The notes under the pieces are model-generated. The model was not told the DNA's origin, made no database searches, and saw only the letters and a program-made list of their open reading frames with translations. The position numbers and the translations under genes are program-made. This document shows positions 1 through 8,298 of a DNA stretch of 64,000 nt, piece after piece. The stretch is taken from positions 1 through 64,000 of the forward strand of contig NZ_BAED01000006.1 of the NCBI RefSeq assembly GCF_000241345.1, written 5' to 3'. Each line of letters starts with the position of its first letter. The stretch's first letter is position 1. Origin of the DNA: Gordonia amarae NBRC 15530. Its GTDB lineage: Bacteria; Actinomycetota; Actinomycetes; Mycobacteriales; Mycobacteriaceae.

Positions 1-295
1 CGAGTTCGCTGCTGGACAGCGACGTACACGGTTCGTAGGTAGTTCCATCGTTGTTTGCAGACCATCGATCAGGGAAGGCTGTGATGAATGGTAATGCCTT
101 CCCAAGACTGTCGGTTTGGCGGATGGTGCTCGATGGTGGCATCAAAGTTGAACCCGTTCCAGAAAAGTGGGCTGCAGGTGTGGAGGAACATGCCGTTAAT
201 ACCAGAATCGATGCTGCAACGTAACCTGTCCACCAAGGAATCGGCGATGTGAGGTGGTGTGAATTGTGTGCCATCGATAGCCGGAATGTGATCAC
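1..295 (-). CDS. DUF3558-type lipoprotein, partial (C-terminal part beyond left edge)
   Basis: I read this CDS by hand from a GTG start at 295 to the window edge (98 codons). It is a paralogue of the complete lipoprotein gene at 1243-1884: both share an RQxD segment, LPF-x-T-x-FP-x-RWS, NN-x-GT-x-YEPCT and the same start arrangement. The N-terminus has a hydrophobic stretch ending in LVLTAC, a lipobox with Cys at about residue 36, so the product should be a membrane-anchored extracytoplasmic lipoprotein. The GTG overlaps the stop codon of the upstream WXG100-like gene (GTGA at 292-295), the same coupling seen in the second cassette. DUF3558 proteins have no settled function. In related genera they often neighbour small WXG-type proteins. 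Confidence 0.75.
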   Translation of the reverse strand, partial: MITFRLSMAHNSHHLTSPIPWWTGYVAASILVLTACSSTPAAHFSGTGSTLMPPSSTIRQTDSLGKALPFITAFPDRWSANNDGTTYEPCTSLSSSEL

Positions 296-642
296 AATGG
301 CGCGATGTCATCAGCCGAATCCTGGTCGGCATTCGCGATCGTGCGGGCTGCGCCGAAGCATGCACTGGAGAGGTTTCGTGCCGATGCTGCTTGTTCGCGG
401 AGATCTGCTACCCAGGTGTCGATAACGCCTCGGAACAAATCATGAGTGGTATGCCCTTCTGTGCACTCGCCCCAATAGTTTGTCGAGAACGGACGATCCG
501 CCTGCCGCGCCAGCATTTCCAACTGTTCAGATGCTTCGTCGGCTGACTTACCTCGCGCCCTCCACCATCCCTCGGTGGATTCCAGCAGGTCACCGGTGTC
601 GAAGTTGTAGTGCTGCCCCAACGGTTCGTCGTCGCCTGTCAT
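292..642 (-). CDS. WXG100-like small helical protein, copy 1
   Basis: A 116-residue protein predicted to be all-helical. It has a tryptophan pair near residue 27 (EGWWRAR), a central NYWGECTEG segment and no signal peptide. Size, helical pattern and W-G motif resemble WXG100/DUF2580-type proteins exported by type VII secretion in Mycobacteriales, but I do not see a clean canonical WXG turn plus YxxxD/E tail, so the family call is tentative. It is about half identical to the copy at 1881-2231. A GGGGGAA ribosome binding site precedes the ATG. Its stop overlaps the start of the downstream DUF3558 lipoprotein gene, which implies translational coupling and a joint role, possibly as export substrate or immunity partner (inference). 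Confidence 0.65.
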   Translation of the reverse strand: MTGDDEPLGQHYNFDTGDLLESTEGWWRARGKSADEASEQLEMLARQADRPFSTNYWGECTEGHTTHDLFRGVIDTWVADLREQAASARNLSSACFGAARTIANADQDSADDIAPL

Positions 643-708
643 GTTTCCCCCTGTGTTGTGTCGCGCGTCGAATAATCTTCGCGAAGCGAAACCCTGTTGA
701 CGGATTAC

Positions 709-737
709 CTAACTCGTCACAGTCAACACAGTAGAGT
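709..737 (+). promoter_or_regulatory. Promoter-like -35/-10 pair of the decayed PPE-like gene copy
   Basis: CTAACT at 709-714, a 17-bp spacer and TAGAGT at 732-737 form a sigma-70-like promoter facing right. The whole block is nearly identical to the promoter of the intact gene at 2302-2330. It remains although the gene it served (789 onward) is destroyed. Confidence 0.45.
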
Positions 738-788
738 CCCTGCTGTCCAGAGCACGTGTGAGGGTTGTGAACAGATCTGGGGGTGGCC

Positions 789-945
789 GTGGAGTCCGCG
801 GGCGTCGATGAGTTTCGGTTAGGTGCCATCCCAGCCAACGGTCACTAGCTCGACCAACTTGTGGTTGTCCGGTCGATGAGTGGCGGGGAGGACTCCGGCA
901 AAGTCGCGGCGCTCGGTACCGCGATATCCACGGTAGCGGCTGGGG
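789..945 (+). pseudogene. Decayed 5' fragment of the PPE-like gene
   Basis: This is a remnant of a second copy of the gene at 2381-3730. The position matching the intact ATG reads GTG (789-791). After a scrambled stretch with an in-frame stop, the segment from about 861 encodes VVRSMSGGEDSGKVAALGTA, matching the intact protein's VIVRSMNGGDASGDVQALGT. Similarity ends at about 945. The promoter and leader upstream are also duplicated (compare 680-790 with 2275-2380), so the whole divergent module was once present here. Confidence 0.6.
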
Positions 946-969
946 GTTCTTCCGACGGTCGATTTCAGT

Positions 970-1223
970 CGACGGATTCGAACTCGCCCGCATCGACCTC
1001 CAGCAACGCCGCGAGAGTGACGTGCTCGGCTCGCTGTAATCCGGTGGCAAGTGCTCCCTGCACTTCCTGTCACTGCTCGACGACCCGACGTAATCGCCGA
1101 CGCCCGCGAGATCGCCGAAGAGGTTGTGTCCGTGGATCTTCCACTGGCCGACCATCGCACCCTCGCTGACCTGGTCGACGGCATCCTGCCCCCCAGAAGG
1201 TCGCCTACCTCGACAAGTCGTAG
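970..1223 (+). pseudogene. recG: Decayed 3' end of a recG-like helicase gene
   Basis: Conceptual translation shows the C-terminal signature of ATP-dependent DNA helicase RecG: DGFELARIDLQQRRESDVLG, then SGGKCSLHFLSLLDDP in the same frame after a TAA replacing a sense codon. A frameshift follows, then VIADAREIAEEVV, another frameshift, and finally KVAYLDKS plus TAG at 1221-1223. RecG proteins of Mycobacteriales typically end this way (RREGDVLG-x-x-QSG ... YLxKS). It is about 85 residues of a protein of roughly 750, with at least two frame breaks and one nonsense codon, so it is a dead fragment. An intact recG is presumably elsewhere on the chromosome. Confidence 0.6.
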
Positions 1224-1242
1224 TCTGGGGTGCGCCGCGAGG

Positions 1243-1884
1243 CTAAGGGATTGGTAACGGCATTTCCGGGATGGTGAGTTTCGTGAAACTTATCGCCCGT
1301 GCGCACAGCTTGGAAGTCTCAGGTGGGTGAGAGGTTTGAATCACGGTCGTGTGTACCGGGGAGTGCGCGGACTTCACGGTCGTCATACATGTGAAGCGGT
1401 CACGTGAGTTAACGAGGACTAACCGATCACCAACGGTTAGGTTGTATGAGATCTTGTACCACCCGCGATCACGAATGTTCTCCTCAAACGAAGGCCTGTT
1501 TCCGGTGGCTTGGCTTATGCGGCCCATGTTATTTCCCACATACCTCCAGAGGCATCCACGTGCGGTCTGATGATCCGCCAGAGCGACATCCTCGGCTGAT
1601 GATGGGTCGACACCAACGGAAGCGAGATCGTCGTTTGTGAGCGCCGTGCAGGGCTCGTAGCTGGTTCCGTTGTTGTTTTTGGACCATCGGTTCGGAAACA
1701 GGGTCTTAAACGGTAACTTGCGACCTTGGTCATCGGCCTGGCGTATCGCCGTTGGGTTTTCAACCGTCGATTGTGGTTGGCCATCCGTCGTGCAGGCAGC
1801 TACCGCGCACAGTCCACTGGCACAAAGAATCGAACAATAGACACTGAAAGTCGATACCACTCGACTACGTTGACGACGTATCAC
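1243..1884 (-). CDS. DUF3558-type lipoprotein, copy 2
   Basis: A 213-residue predicted lipoprotein. Basic N-terminus, hydrophobic core and lipobox CAVAAC with the lipidated Cys at about residue 31. The mature part has the DUF3558-like segment LPF-x-T-x-FPNRW, YEPCTAL, a later GCLWRY and a C-terminal CARAI; the four mature cysteines could form disulfides outside the membrane. The GTG start overlaps the stop of the WXG100-like gene upstream (GTGA at 1881-1884), so the two are coupled. GC content is clearly lower than in the housekeeping genes to the right, which suggests horizontal acquisition. Function is unknown. Location at the cell surface next to a WXG-type protein suggests a role with type VII export or immunity (inference). 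Confidence 0.75.
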   Translation of the reverse strand: MIRRQRSRVVSTFSVYCSILCASGLCAVAACTTDGQPQSTVENPTAIRQADDQGRKLPFKTLFPNRWSKNNNGTSYEPCTALTNDDLASVGVDPSSAEDVALADHQTARGCLWRYVGNNMGRISQATGNRPSFEENIRDRGWYKISYNLTVGDRLVLVNSRDRFTCMTTVKSAHSPVHTTVIQTSHPPETSKLCARAISFTKLTIPEMPLPIP

Positions 1885-2231
1885 GTAGACGCGACCGATT
1901 GTGCTGCATTGTTATCAGCGGAAGTGATCGTGCGGGTTGCATCAATGCATGCGGTTGAGAGGTTCCGTGCAGAAATTGCCTGTTCCTTCAAGTTGGCGAC
2001 CCAAGTGTCGACAACTTCGCGGAACAGTTGGTGAGTTGTTCTCCCTTCAATGCAGTCTCCCCAGTAGTTTGCGGTGAACAGATTGTCGACGCGGCTGGCA
2101 AGCGCTTCCAACTCGTCTGCTGCAGCTATTGCTGTCTTGGCTCGCGCCTTCCACCAGGTCTCGCTGGACTCAACGAGGTCGCCGGTGTCGAAGTTGTAGT
2201 GCTGGCCTTGCGGTTCGTTATCGCCTGCCAT
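1881..2231 (-). CDS. WXG100-like small helical protein, copy 2
   Basis: A 116-residue paralogue of 292-642 with the same blocks: QHYNFDTGDL near residue 10, a WW pair near residue 27, NYWGDCIEG in the middle and a helical second half ending in low-complexity N/S/A residues. It is likely cytoplasmic until exported; no signal peptide is present. The ATG at 2231 follows GGGGGAA, the same ribosome site as copy 1. It leads the two-gene minus-strand operon with the DUF3558 lipoprotein and faces the PPE-like gene across a 149-bp divergent promoter region. The shared layout argues that these four genes act together, but no family hit can be confirmed by reading alone. Confidence 0.65.
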   Translation of the reverse strand: MAGDNEPQGQHYNFDTGDLVESSETWWKARAKTAIAAADELEALASRVDNLFTANYWGDCIEGRTTHQLFREVVDTWVANLKEQAISARNLSTACIDATRTITSADNNAAQSVAST

Positions 2232-2301
2232 GCTTCCCCCTGTGTTGTGTGTGTTGTGGTGTTGAACAACCTTCGCGATATGAAACCTGTTGATGGATTG
2301 C

Positions 2302-2330
2302 TTAACTCGTCACAGTCAACACGGTAGAGT
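2302..2330 (+). promoter_or_regulatory. Promoter of the PPE-like gene
   Basis: TTAACT at 2302-2307, a 17-bp spacer and TAGAGT at 2325-2330, about 50 bp before the ATG at 2381. The same arrangement is conserved at 709-737 while the surrounding sequence has drifted, which supports its reality. Flanking GTTGA...TCAAC half-sites could bind a regulator. Confidence 0.5.
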
Positions 2331-2380
2331 CCCTGCTGTCCAGAGCGTGTGAGGGTTGTGAACAAAATTCGGGGGTAGCC

Positions 2381-3730
2381 ATGGCGGGGAGTCCGTGGGG
2401 CTCGATGAGCATGGGTGAGGTGCTGGTGATCGTCCGGTCGATGAATGGTGGGGACGCCTCTGGTGATGTGCAGGCATTGGGAACGGCCATATCAGAGGCC
2501 CTGCGGATTGGGAATGTGCTGATAGCTGATTTCAGGGATACGGGGGCGAAAGGCCTCGGTGCGTCGGCGTGCCGTGATGCGGGGGATCGACTGGGCTGGA
2601 CTGTGAATGTCCGGACAGAAAGAGTTTCGGTGGGGCACCACTCGATGAGTACGGCGCATGAGGTCATCGATGCGACAACCGGGCGAGAAGCCGAGCTTGA
2701 AAAACTGCGAGAGTATGCGGGCACGGTGTCGGGTCGTGTGCAGTCGGTAGTCATACGTTCTTACGTTCAGGATCTGATGAATTCGACGTATACCCATCCC
2801 ATTACGGGCATTCAGGTGGCGGCGACGAATGATCTGGGTGACGCTGACGATCGAATGGCCTCGTTGTTGTCGTTGACTACTACCGCAGATGCTGCAAACT
2901 CAACGTCCGGCAGCAACGAACTGTCGGGTATAGTTCCGACCACCGCCAACCGTCCCGTGGGGGTATCGCCTGTGACGCAAACGGTCTCGACCAACAATGG
3001 AACCGTGCCGGTGTCGACGCGGCAGGACAACAACACGGTCCGACAGCCAGGGACGTCGACGGCGGCGGACACGACCAAGTCGTCTACTCAATCGTCCAAG
3101 TCGATCGGCGATATACCAAATACAGTTACCCGGCAAGAAGATACGGATATATCGACTCAGGATACCGTGGATAGCAACCGTGATGATCCCACGGTGACAC
3201 CCACCCGGGACACAACTGTGCCGACCACGAACGCTCCGAACGGCTCGGGTCCGAACACTTCGGGACCGACACCGGCGGGGCCGGGGAACCGGAGTCTGAA
3301 TCTGTCGTCGCCACTGTCGTTGCCGGGGTTGAACACTCCCACCGGGACTCCGGGGTCTCCGGGTTCGGTGCCGCGATCGGGGTCGGTGCCGATCACGACA
3401 GGTGGGCCGCGGTCGGTGCTGTCGCCACGGGGTGTGGCGCCGCTGGGTACGACGTCGGGTACGTCGACGACGTCGGCGGTGCCGGGTACGTCGGCTGCCC
3501 GGACGATGGGCGGTGGGGCGGTGCCGCCGGGTTCCCGCACCTCCGGTTCCCGTGACGGTGGTGGCGGTCACACCGTGGCGAGCTATCTGCGGACGCGGGG
3601 GAACGGGGAGGAATTGGTCGGGTCGTTGCCTCTGGTGGCGCCGCCGGTGCTCGGTGACTGGGATCCGGGGGACTCGGAAGATGCTGAGCGGGAGGGCGAT
3701 TCCGATTCCGGTGGCGACACCCGGCGCTGA
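2381..3730 (+). CDS. PPE/Esp-like protein with long Pro/Thr/Ser/Gly-rich tail
   Basis: A 449-residue protein of two parts. Residues 1 to about 150 form a folded, mostly helical domain that ends in YTHPITGIQVAATNDLGDAD. Residues 170 to 410 are low-complexity Thr/Pro/Ser/Gly, the look of a disordered linker or wall-spanning region. A conserved-looking terminal segment follows (SYLRTRGNGEELVGSLPLVA, then an acidic tail). No signal peptide or membrane segment is visible. The architecture resembles PPE/EspB-type type VII secretion substrates, though the PPE motif itself is absent. The HNH nuclease gene follows after only 11-14 bp, so they are likely cotranscribed. A dead copy of its 5' end lies at 789-945. 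Function is inferred from context only. Confidence 0.6.
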   Translation: MAGSPWGSMSMGEVLVIVRSMNGGDASGDVQALGTAISEALRIGNVLIADFRDTGAKGLGASACRDAGDRLGWTVNVRTERVSVGHHSMSTAHEVIDATTGREAELEKLREYAGTVSGRVQSVVIRSYVQDLMNSTYTHPITGIQVAATNDLGDADDRMASLLSLTTTADAANSTSGSNELSGIVPTTANRPVGVSPVTQTVSTNNGTVPVSTRQDNNTVRQPGTSTAADTTKSSTQSSKSIGDIPNTVTRQEDTDISTQDTVDSNRDDPTVTPTRDTTVPTTNAPNGSGPNTSGPTPAGPGNRSLNLSSPLSLPGLNTPTGTPGSPGSVPRSGSVPITTGGPRSVLSPRGVAPLGTTSGTSTTSAVPGTSAARTMGGGAVPPGSRTSGSRDGGGGHTVASYLRTRGNGEELVGSLPLVAPPVLGDWDPGDSEDAEREGDSDSGGDTRR

Positions 3731-3741
3731 CGAAGGTCGTT

Positions 3742-4548
3742 GTGATGCGGGATGTTTCGCGATCGGAGAACCATTGCCGTACCTGCCGTTGTGCGCGGCA
3801 ATCCGTAATTGGGCTGCACTACCGGCGACTGCGACGCCGGGTGTCGTCGTCGCCGTGGCCGCTGCGGCGGTGGCTGGCCGTGTGGGCGGCGGCGGTGACC
3901 GCGGTGACCGTCGCGATCGGGGCGGTGCTGTCGGTCAGTGCCGCAGACATCGATCCGGCGCTGCGGGAGGCCGCGCATCGGGCCGCCGCGACGCTGTCCC
4001 GGATTCCGCTCACCGACAGCCGGCCCGGTGCTGACGGCACCTACGAACGCGCGCAGTTCGGCGCGGCATGGACCGACGCGGTGAGCGTCACCGGCGGCGG
4101 GAACGGCTGCGACACCCGGAACGACATCCTCGCCCGCGACCTGTCCGACATCACCACCGGCATCACGTCGAAATGTGCGCGGGCGGTGATGTCGGGGGAG
4201 TTCCGGAGTCCGTATACCGGTGAGTTCATTGTGTTTTCGCGGGAGCGGGCGGCATCGGCGGTGCAGATCGACCACATTGTTCCTCTTGCCTTCGCCTGGT
4301 CGATGGGTGCGAGTTCGTGGCCGGCGTCGCGGCGATACGCATTCGCCAACGACCCGGCGAATCTGGTTGCGGTTGATGCCCGCTCCAATCAGGACAAGAG
4401 CGATGCCGAGCCGGCGCGCTGGATGCCGCCGCTCAAGCGGTTCCGGTGTCAGTACTCGGTGCAGTTCGTCGCCGTCACCGGCGCCTACGGCCTGACACTC
4501 GACAAACCGTCAGCCCAGGCCCTCGCCGAGGTATTGGAAGACTGCTGA
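3742..4548 (+). CDS. Membrane-anchored/secreted HNH nuclease (DUF1524/GmrSD-C type)
   Basis: A 268-residue protein with a cytoplasmic basic N-terminus, one hydrophobic segment at about residues 42-70 (a signal anchor) and an exported HNH-fold domain. The nuclease core reads QIDHIVPLAFAW, then FANDPANLVAVDARSNQDKS and WMPP. This matches the DHxxP...N-L...N..K pattern of secreted HNH endonucleases of the DUF1524 family common in actinobacteria. The start may be GTG 3742 or ATG 3745; the GAAGG site fits the ATG slightly better. It follows the PPE-like gene closely and may be its partner. Substrate (DNA or RNA, self or foreign) cannot be told. Family members serve in extracellular nutrient scavenging or as toxins. 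Confidence 0.8.
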   Translation: MMRDVSRSENHCRTCRCARQSVIGLHYRRLRRRVSSSPWPLRRWLAVWAAAVTAVTVAIGAVLSVSAADIDPALREAAHRAAATLSRIPLTDSRPGADGTYERAQFGAAWTDAVSVTGGGNGCDTRNDILARDLSDITTGITSKCARAVMSGEFRSPYTGEFIVFSRERAASAVQIDHIVPLAFAWSMGASSWPASRRYAFANDPANLVAVDARSNQDKSDAEPARWMPPLKRFRCQYSVQFVAVTGAYGLTLDKPSAQALAEVLEDC

Positions 4549-4641
4549 GCCGGACCGGACGGAAATGAGCCTCGGAAGGATCGACAACCCTCCTCCGTTA
4601 CCCTGGTGACCGAACTGATTGCCGACGTCAAGCGAGGATTC

Positions 4642-5913
4642 ATGAGCGCACCCACCGCCGAATCGGTCGGGACCGATATCGAGAGCGCGGTGTTGTCGCT
4701 GGCGACCGCCGCCAAGGCCGCCTCGCGCAGCCTCAACGGACTCACCACCGCCACCAAGAACGAGGTGCTCCTCGCCGCAGCCGAGGCCATCGAGGCGAAT
4801 GCCGAATCGATCCTGGCCGCCAACACCTCCGACGTCGACCGCGCCGAAGCCAGTGGCACCGAGGCCGGCCTCATCGACCGGCTCCGGCTCACCGAGGCCC
4901 GCGTGCACGGGATCGCCGACGGCCTGCGTCAGGTGGCTGCCCTCGCCGACCCGATCGGGGAGGTCGTCTCCGGCAAGACCCTGCCCAACGGGCTCGAACT
5001 GCGGCAGGTGCGGGTGCCGCTCGGCGTCGTCGGCATCGTCTACGAGGCCCGCCCCAACGTCACCGTTGACGCGTTCGGCATCGCCTTCAAATCCGGCAAC
5101 GCCGTGCTGCTGCGCGGATCGTCCTCTGCGGCGAGCTCCAACGCCGAACTCGTCCGCATCCTGCGCGAGGTCCTGGTCGCCAAGGGCGTCAGCGCCGACG
5201 CCGTGTCGCTGCTGCCCAGCGAGGACCGCGCCAGCGTCACCGCACTCATCCGGGCCCGCGGCCTCGTCGACGTGGTCATCCCGCGCGGCGGCGCCGGCCT
5301 GATCAACGCCGTCGTCTCCAACGCCACCGTGCCCACCATCGAGACCGGCACCGGCAACTGCCACGTCTACGTGCACGCCCTCGCCGACATCGACGTGGCC
5401 ACCCGCGTGGTGCTCAACTCCAAGACCCGCCGGCCGAGCGTGTGCAACACCGCCGAGACCGTCCTCATCGACAAGGCCGTGGCCGCCGACGCACTGCCGC
5501 AGATCTCGCAGGCGCTGCAGATGCAGGGCGTCACAATCCACGGCGACGAACCCGGCATGGTCCCGGCCACCGAGGATGACTGGAACGCCGAGTACCTGTC
5601 GCTGGATATCGCGATGAAGGTCGTCGACGACCTCGACGCCGCCGTCGCACACATCGACACCTACGGCACCGGACACACCGAGGCCATCATCACCACCGAC
5701 CTCGCCGCTGCCCGTGAGTTCACCACCCGCGTCGACGCCGCGGCCGTGATGGTGAACGCTTCCACCGCGTTCACCGACGGCGAGCAGTTCGGATTCGGCG
5801 CCGAGATCGGCATCTCGACGCAGAAACTGCATGCCCGCGGACCGATGGGCCTGCCCGAACTGACCTCCACCAAATGGCTGGTGTGGGGCGACGGCCACGT
5901 GCGTCCGGCATGA
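4642..5913 (+). CDS. proA: Gamma-glutamyl phosphate reductase
   Basis: Second step of proline synthesis: NADPH-dependent reduction of gamma-glutamyl phosphate to glutamate semialdehyde in the cytoplasm. The 423-residue product fits the family. Visible signatures are [18 protein letters not shown], the [13 protein letters not shown] segment, the catalytic cysteine in [11 protein letters not shown] (about residue 268) and the C-terminal [20 protein letters not shown] block. I chose ATG 4642, 7 bp after GAGGA, over an upstream in-frame GTG at 4606. The next gene overlaps by ATGA. It is the first gene of the block syntenic with Rv2427c. Confidence 0.96.
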   Translation: MSAPTAESVGTDIESAVLSLATAAKAASRSLNGLTTATKNEVLLAAAEAIEANAESILAANTSDVDRAEASGTEAGLIDRLRLTEARVHGIADGLRQVAALADPIGEVVSGKTLPNGLELRQVRVPLGVVGIVYEARPNVTVDAFGIAFKSGNAVLLRGSSSAASSNAELVRILREVLVAKGVSADAVSLLPSEDRASVTALIRARGLVDVVIPRGGAGLINAVVSNATVPTIETGTGNCHVYVHALADIDVATRVVLNSKTRRPSVCNTAETVLIDKAVAADALPQISQALQMQGVTIHGDEPGMVPATEDDWNAEYLSLDIAMKVVDDLDAAVAHIDTYGTGHTEAIITTDLAAAREFTTRVDAAAVMVNASTAFTDGEQFGFGAEIGISTQKLHARGPMGLPELTSTKWLVWGDGHVRPA

Positions 5914-6803
5914 GCGCGATCGTTCCGTCGTTCAGCGGCGTCCCCGAGGTGGTCTCCCGGCTGCGGCAGACCGGTTACCTCGCCGACGACGCCACCGCCA
6001 CCAGCGCGTTCCTCGCCGACCGGCTCGGCAAACCGCTGCTCGTCGAGGGGCCGGCAGGTGTGGGCAAGACCGAACTCGCCCGGGCGCTGGCCACGGCGAC
6101 CGGGGCCGAACTGATCCGGCTGCAGTGCTACGAGGGCATCGACGAGGCCCGTGCCCTCTACGAGTGGAATCACGCCAAACAGATCCTCGCTATCCAGGCG
6201 ACCGGTACCCGCTCGTGGGACGAGGCCAAGAGCGACATCTTCTCCGACGAGTTCCTGCTGCCACGGCCGCTGCTGCGAGCCATCTCCCGTGACGAACCGA
6301 CGGTGCTGCTGATCGACGAGGTCGACAAGGCCGACGTCGACATGGAAGGTCTGCTGCTGGAGGTGCTCAGCGACTTCGCCGTCACCATCCCCGAGATGGG
6401 CACCGTCGCCGCCACCCGCCGGCCGATCGTGCTGCTCACCTCCAACGCCACCCGCGAACTGTCCGAGGCGCTCAAGCGGCGCTGCCTGTACCTGTACATC
6501 GACTTTCCCGACGCGCACCGCGAACGGGAGATCCTGTCGTCGCGGGTACCCGGACTCGGCGACGCGTTGTCGGCGGAGATCGTGCGGATCATCGGGGTGC
6601 TGCGGACTCTCGACATCCGTAAGAAGCCGTCGGTCGCCGAGACCATCGACTGGGCCAACACGCTGCTCGCGCTCGGCGCCGGCGACGACGTGTCCGGTCG
6701 CCGCGCCACCCTCGACGACGGACTGATCGCCCGCACGCTCGGAGTGGTGCTCAAACACCGCCCCGACCTGAAGACGGCGATCAAAGAACTCAAACTCGGC
6801 TGA
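5910..6803 (+). CDS. MoxR-family AAA+ ATPase
   Basis: A 297-residue AAA+ ATPase. Walker [10 protein letters not shown] near residue 47, Walker [12 protein letters not shown] near 131 and sensor-1 [11 protein letters not shown] near 174. MoxR proteins act as chaperones that insert cofactors or assemble complexes, nearly always beside a von Willebrand A-domain protein, as here. ATG 5910 overlaps the proA stop (ATGA). Its stop shares one base with the start of the VWA gene. The orthologous pair in M. tuberculosis is Rv2426c-Rv2425c. The client protein is unknown. The pair resembles CoxD/CoxE, but no CO-dehydrogenase genes are in this window. Confidence 0.9.
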   Translation: MSAIVPSFSGVPEVVSRLRQTGYLADDATATSAFLADRLGKPLLVEGPAGVGKTELARALATATGAELIRLQCYEGIDEARALYEWNHAKQILAIQATGTRSWDEAKSDIFSDEFLLPRPLLRAISRDEPTVLLIDEVDKADVDMEGLLLEVLSDFAVTIPEMGTVAATRRPIVLLTSNATRELSEALKRRCLYLYIDFPDAHREREILSSRVPGLGDALSAEIVRIIGVLRTLDIRKKPSVAETIDWANTLLALGAGDDVSGRRATLDDGLIARTLGVVLKHRPDLKTAIKELKLG

Positions 6804-8254
6804 TGGCCCGTCGCGAGACCTCCCTTGAAGGCAGAGTTGCGCCCACCCCGCTCGACGACGTGCCCCTGGTGGGTCAGCTCACCGGGTTTGTCGAAGCCCT
6901 GCGCGGGAAGGGCATGCCGGTCAACCCGTCGGCACTGATCGACGCCGGCCGAGCCATGTCGGTGCTCGACCTGCTCGACCGCACCAGCCTGCGGGAGGGT
7001 CTGGCGGCGACGCTGCTGACCGAGCAGAACCACCGCATCGTCTTCGACAAGCTCTTCGACCTGTGGTTTCCGCCCGCACCGGGTGTGCGGACCACCACGT
7101 TCGAGCTGCCTCACAACGTCGAGGGCGAGATCGACGTGGAGGCGACGCGAGACATGATCGCCGACCTGCTCGCCGACGACGACGCCGAACGGGACGGTCG
7201 GCTCGCCGAGCTGGTGGCACAGATCGTCGACCAGCTCGGCCGGTACGAGTCGACCCGCGGGGAGGCGTTCTCGGCATATCAGGCGATGTCGGTGGTGAGT
7301 CCGCAAACCCTCATCGCCAAGATCGCCGCCGCGATGGACTCCGGCAACGACGGCAGCGCGGGCCGCGCCGGGACCGCCGAACGCTACCGGGCCGCCGCCC
7401 GGGCGCGTGCGGGCGGACTGCGGGCGGCCATCGAATCGGAAACCCAGCGGCGGATGGCGATGCGCAACGGCCGCGACACCGTCGCCGACTACGCGGTACC
7501 GAACCTGCCGGAGAACATCAACTTCCTGTCGGCAGGGGCACGGGAGCAGGCGCAGATCCGGCGCACCATCGAACCGCTGGCCCGGCTGCTCGCGGCCAAA
7601 CTCGAGATCCGCCGGCGCCGCTCGCATCGCGGGCAGGTGGATGTGCGTAAGACGCTGCGGGCATCGATGTCCACGGGCGGGGTGCCCATCGACCTGATCC
7701 ACCGCAAACCGCGGCCGCACCGCCCCGAGCTGGTGATCATCTGTGATGTGTCCGGCTCGGTCGCCGGTTTCTCACAGTTCACCCTGCGGCTGGTTTATGC
7801 TCTGCGGCAACAGTTCTCGAAGGTGCGGGTGTTCGCTTTCGTCGACACCGTCGACGAGGTCACCGAGTACTTCGACAGACACACCGACGACGGCGACTTC
7901 GGTGCCGCCATGCACCAGATGATCTCCGAGGCCCGCATCTCCACCCTCGACGGGCACTCGGACTACGGCAACATGCTGCGCGGATTCGCCGCCGAATACG
8001 CCGAATCCCTGACCCACCGGGGTGCGCTGCTGATCCTCGGCGATGCCCGCAACAACTACCACGACGCCCGCATCGACGCCCTCAGCGAACTCGTCGACCG
8101 GGTCCGCAACTCGTACTGGCTCAACCCGGAGGCCGAATCGGTGTGGGGGACCGGCGACTCTGCGGCACCGCAGTACGCGCAGGTGATCCAGATGTACGAA
8201 TGCCGCAACGTCACCCAGCTCGGCGAGGTCATCGCCGACCTGCTCCCGGTCTAG
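6803..8254 (+). CDS. VWA-domain CoxE-like protein
   Basis: A 483-residue protein. The C-terminal third is a von Willebrand factor A domain with an intact MIDAS start DVSGS (about residues 314-318) in the context [20 protein letters not shown], plus a later GDARNNYHD segment. The N-terminal region is helical with many Arg/Glu residues, as in CoxE-type partners of MoxR ATPases. It overlaps the MoxR gene by one base, so they are translated together and probably form a metal-dependent chaperone complex. No signal peptide or membrane segment. Substrate unknown. Confidence 0.88.
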   Translation: MARRETSLEGRVAPTPLDDVPLVGQLTGFVEALRGKGMPVNPSALIDAGRAMSVLDLLDRTSLREGLAATLLTEQNHRIVFDKLFDLWFPPAPGVRTTTFELPHNVEGEIDVEATRDMIADLLADDDAERDGRLAELVAQIVDQLGRYESTRGEAFSAYQAMSVVSPQTLIAKIAAAMDSGNDGSAGRAGTAERYRAAARARAGGLRAAIESETQRRMAMRNGRDTVADYAVPNLPENINFLSAGAREQAQIRRTIEPLARLLAAKLEIRRRRSHRGQVDVRKTLRASMSTGGVPIDLIHRKPRPHRPELVIICDVSGSVAGFSQFTLRLVYALRQQFSKVRVFAFVDTVDEVTEYFDRHTDDGDFGAAMHQMISEARISTLDGHSDYGNMLRGFAAEYAESLTHRGALLILGDARNNYHDARIDALSELVDRVRNSYWLNPEAESVWGTGDSAAPQYAQVIQMYECRNVTQLGEVIADLLPV

Positions 8255-8283
8255 GCTCCGGCAGTCCTGGTACTTGGCACCGG

Positions 8284-8298
8284 TAGACTCACCCTTCA
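8284..8298 (+). promoter_or_regulatory. -10 box of a likely leaderless nadD transcript
   Basis: TAGACT at 8284-8289 ends 8 bases before the nadD ATG at 8298. No ribosome binding site fits between them. This spacing is typical of leaderless mRNAs, which are common in Mycobacteriales. Confidence 0.4.

Noticed and set aside
965..1000. tRNA gene suggested by a TTCGAA stretch near 976
   Set aside because: No acceptor stem or anticodon arm can be folded around it. The stretch belongs to the recG fragment.
4510..5898. Long minus-strand open frame opposite proA
   Set aside because: High-GC coding DNA leaves long open frames in the antisense phase. The translation is Gly/Val/Asp-rich without family features, while the plus strand carries an unmistakable proA.
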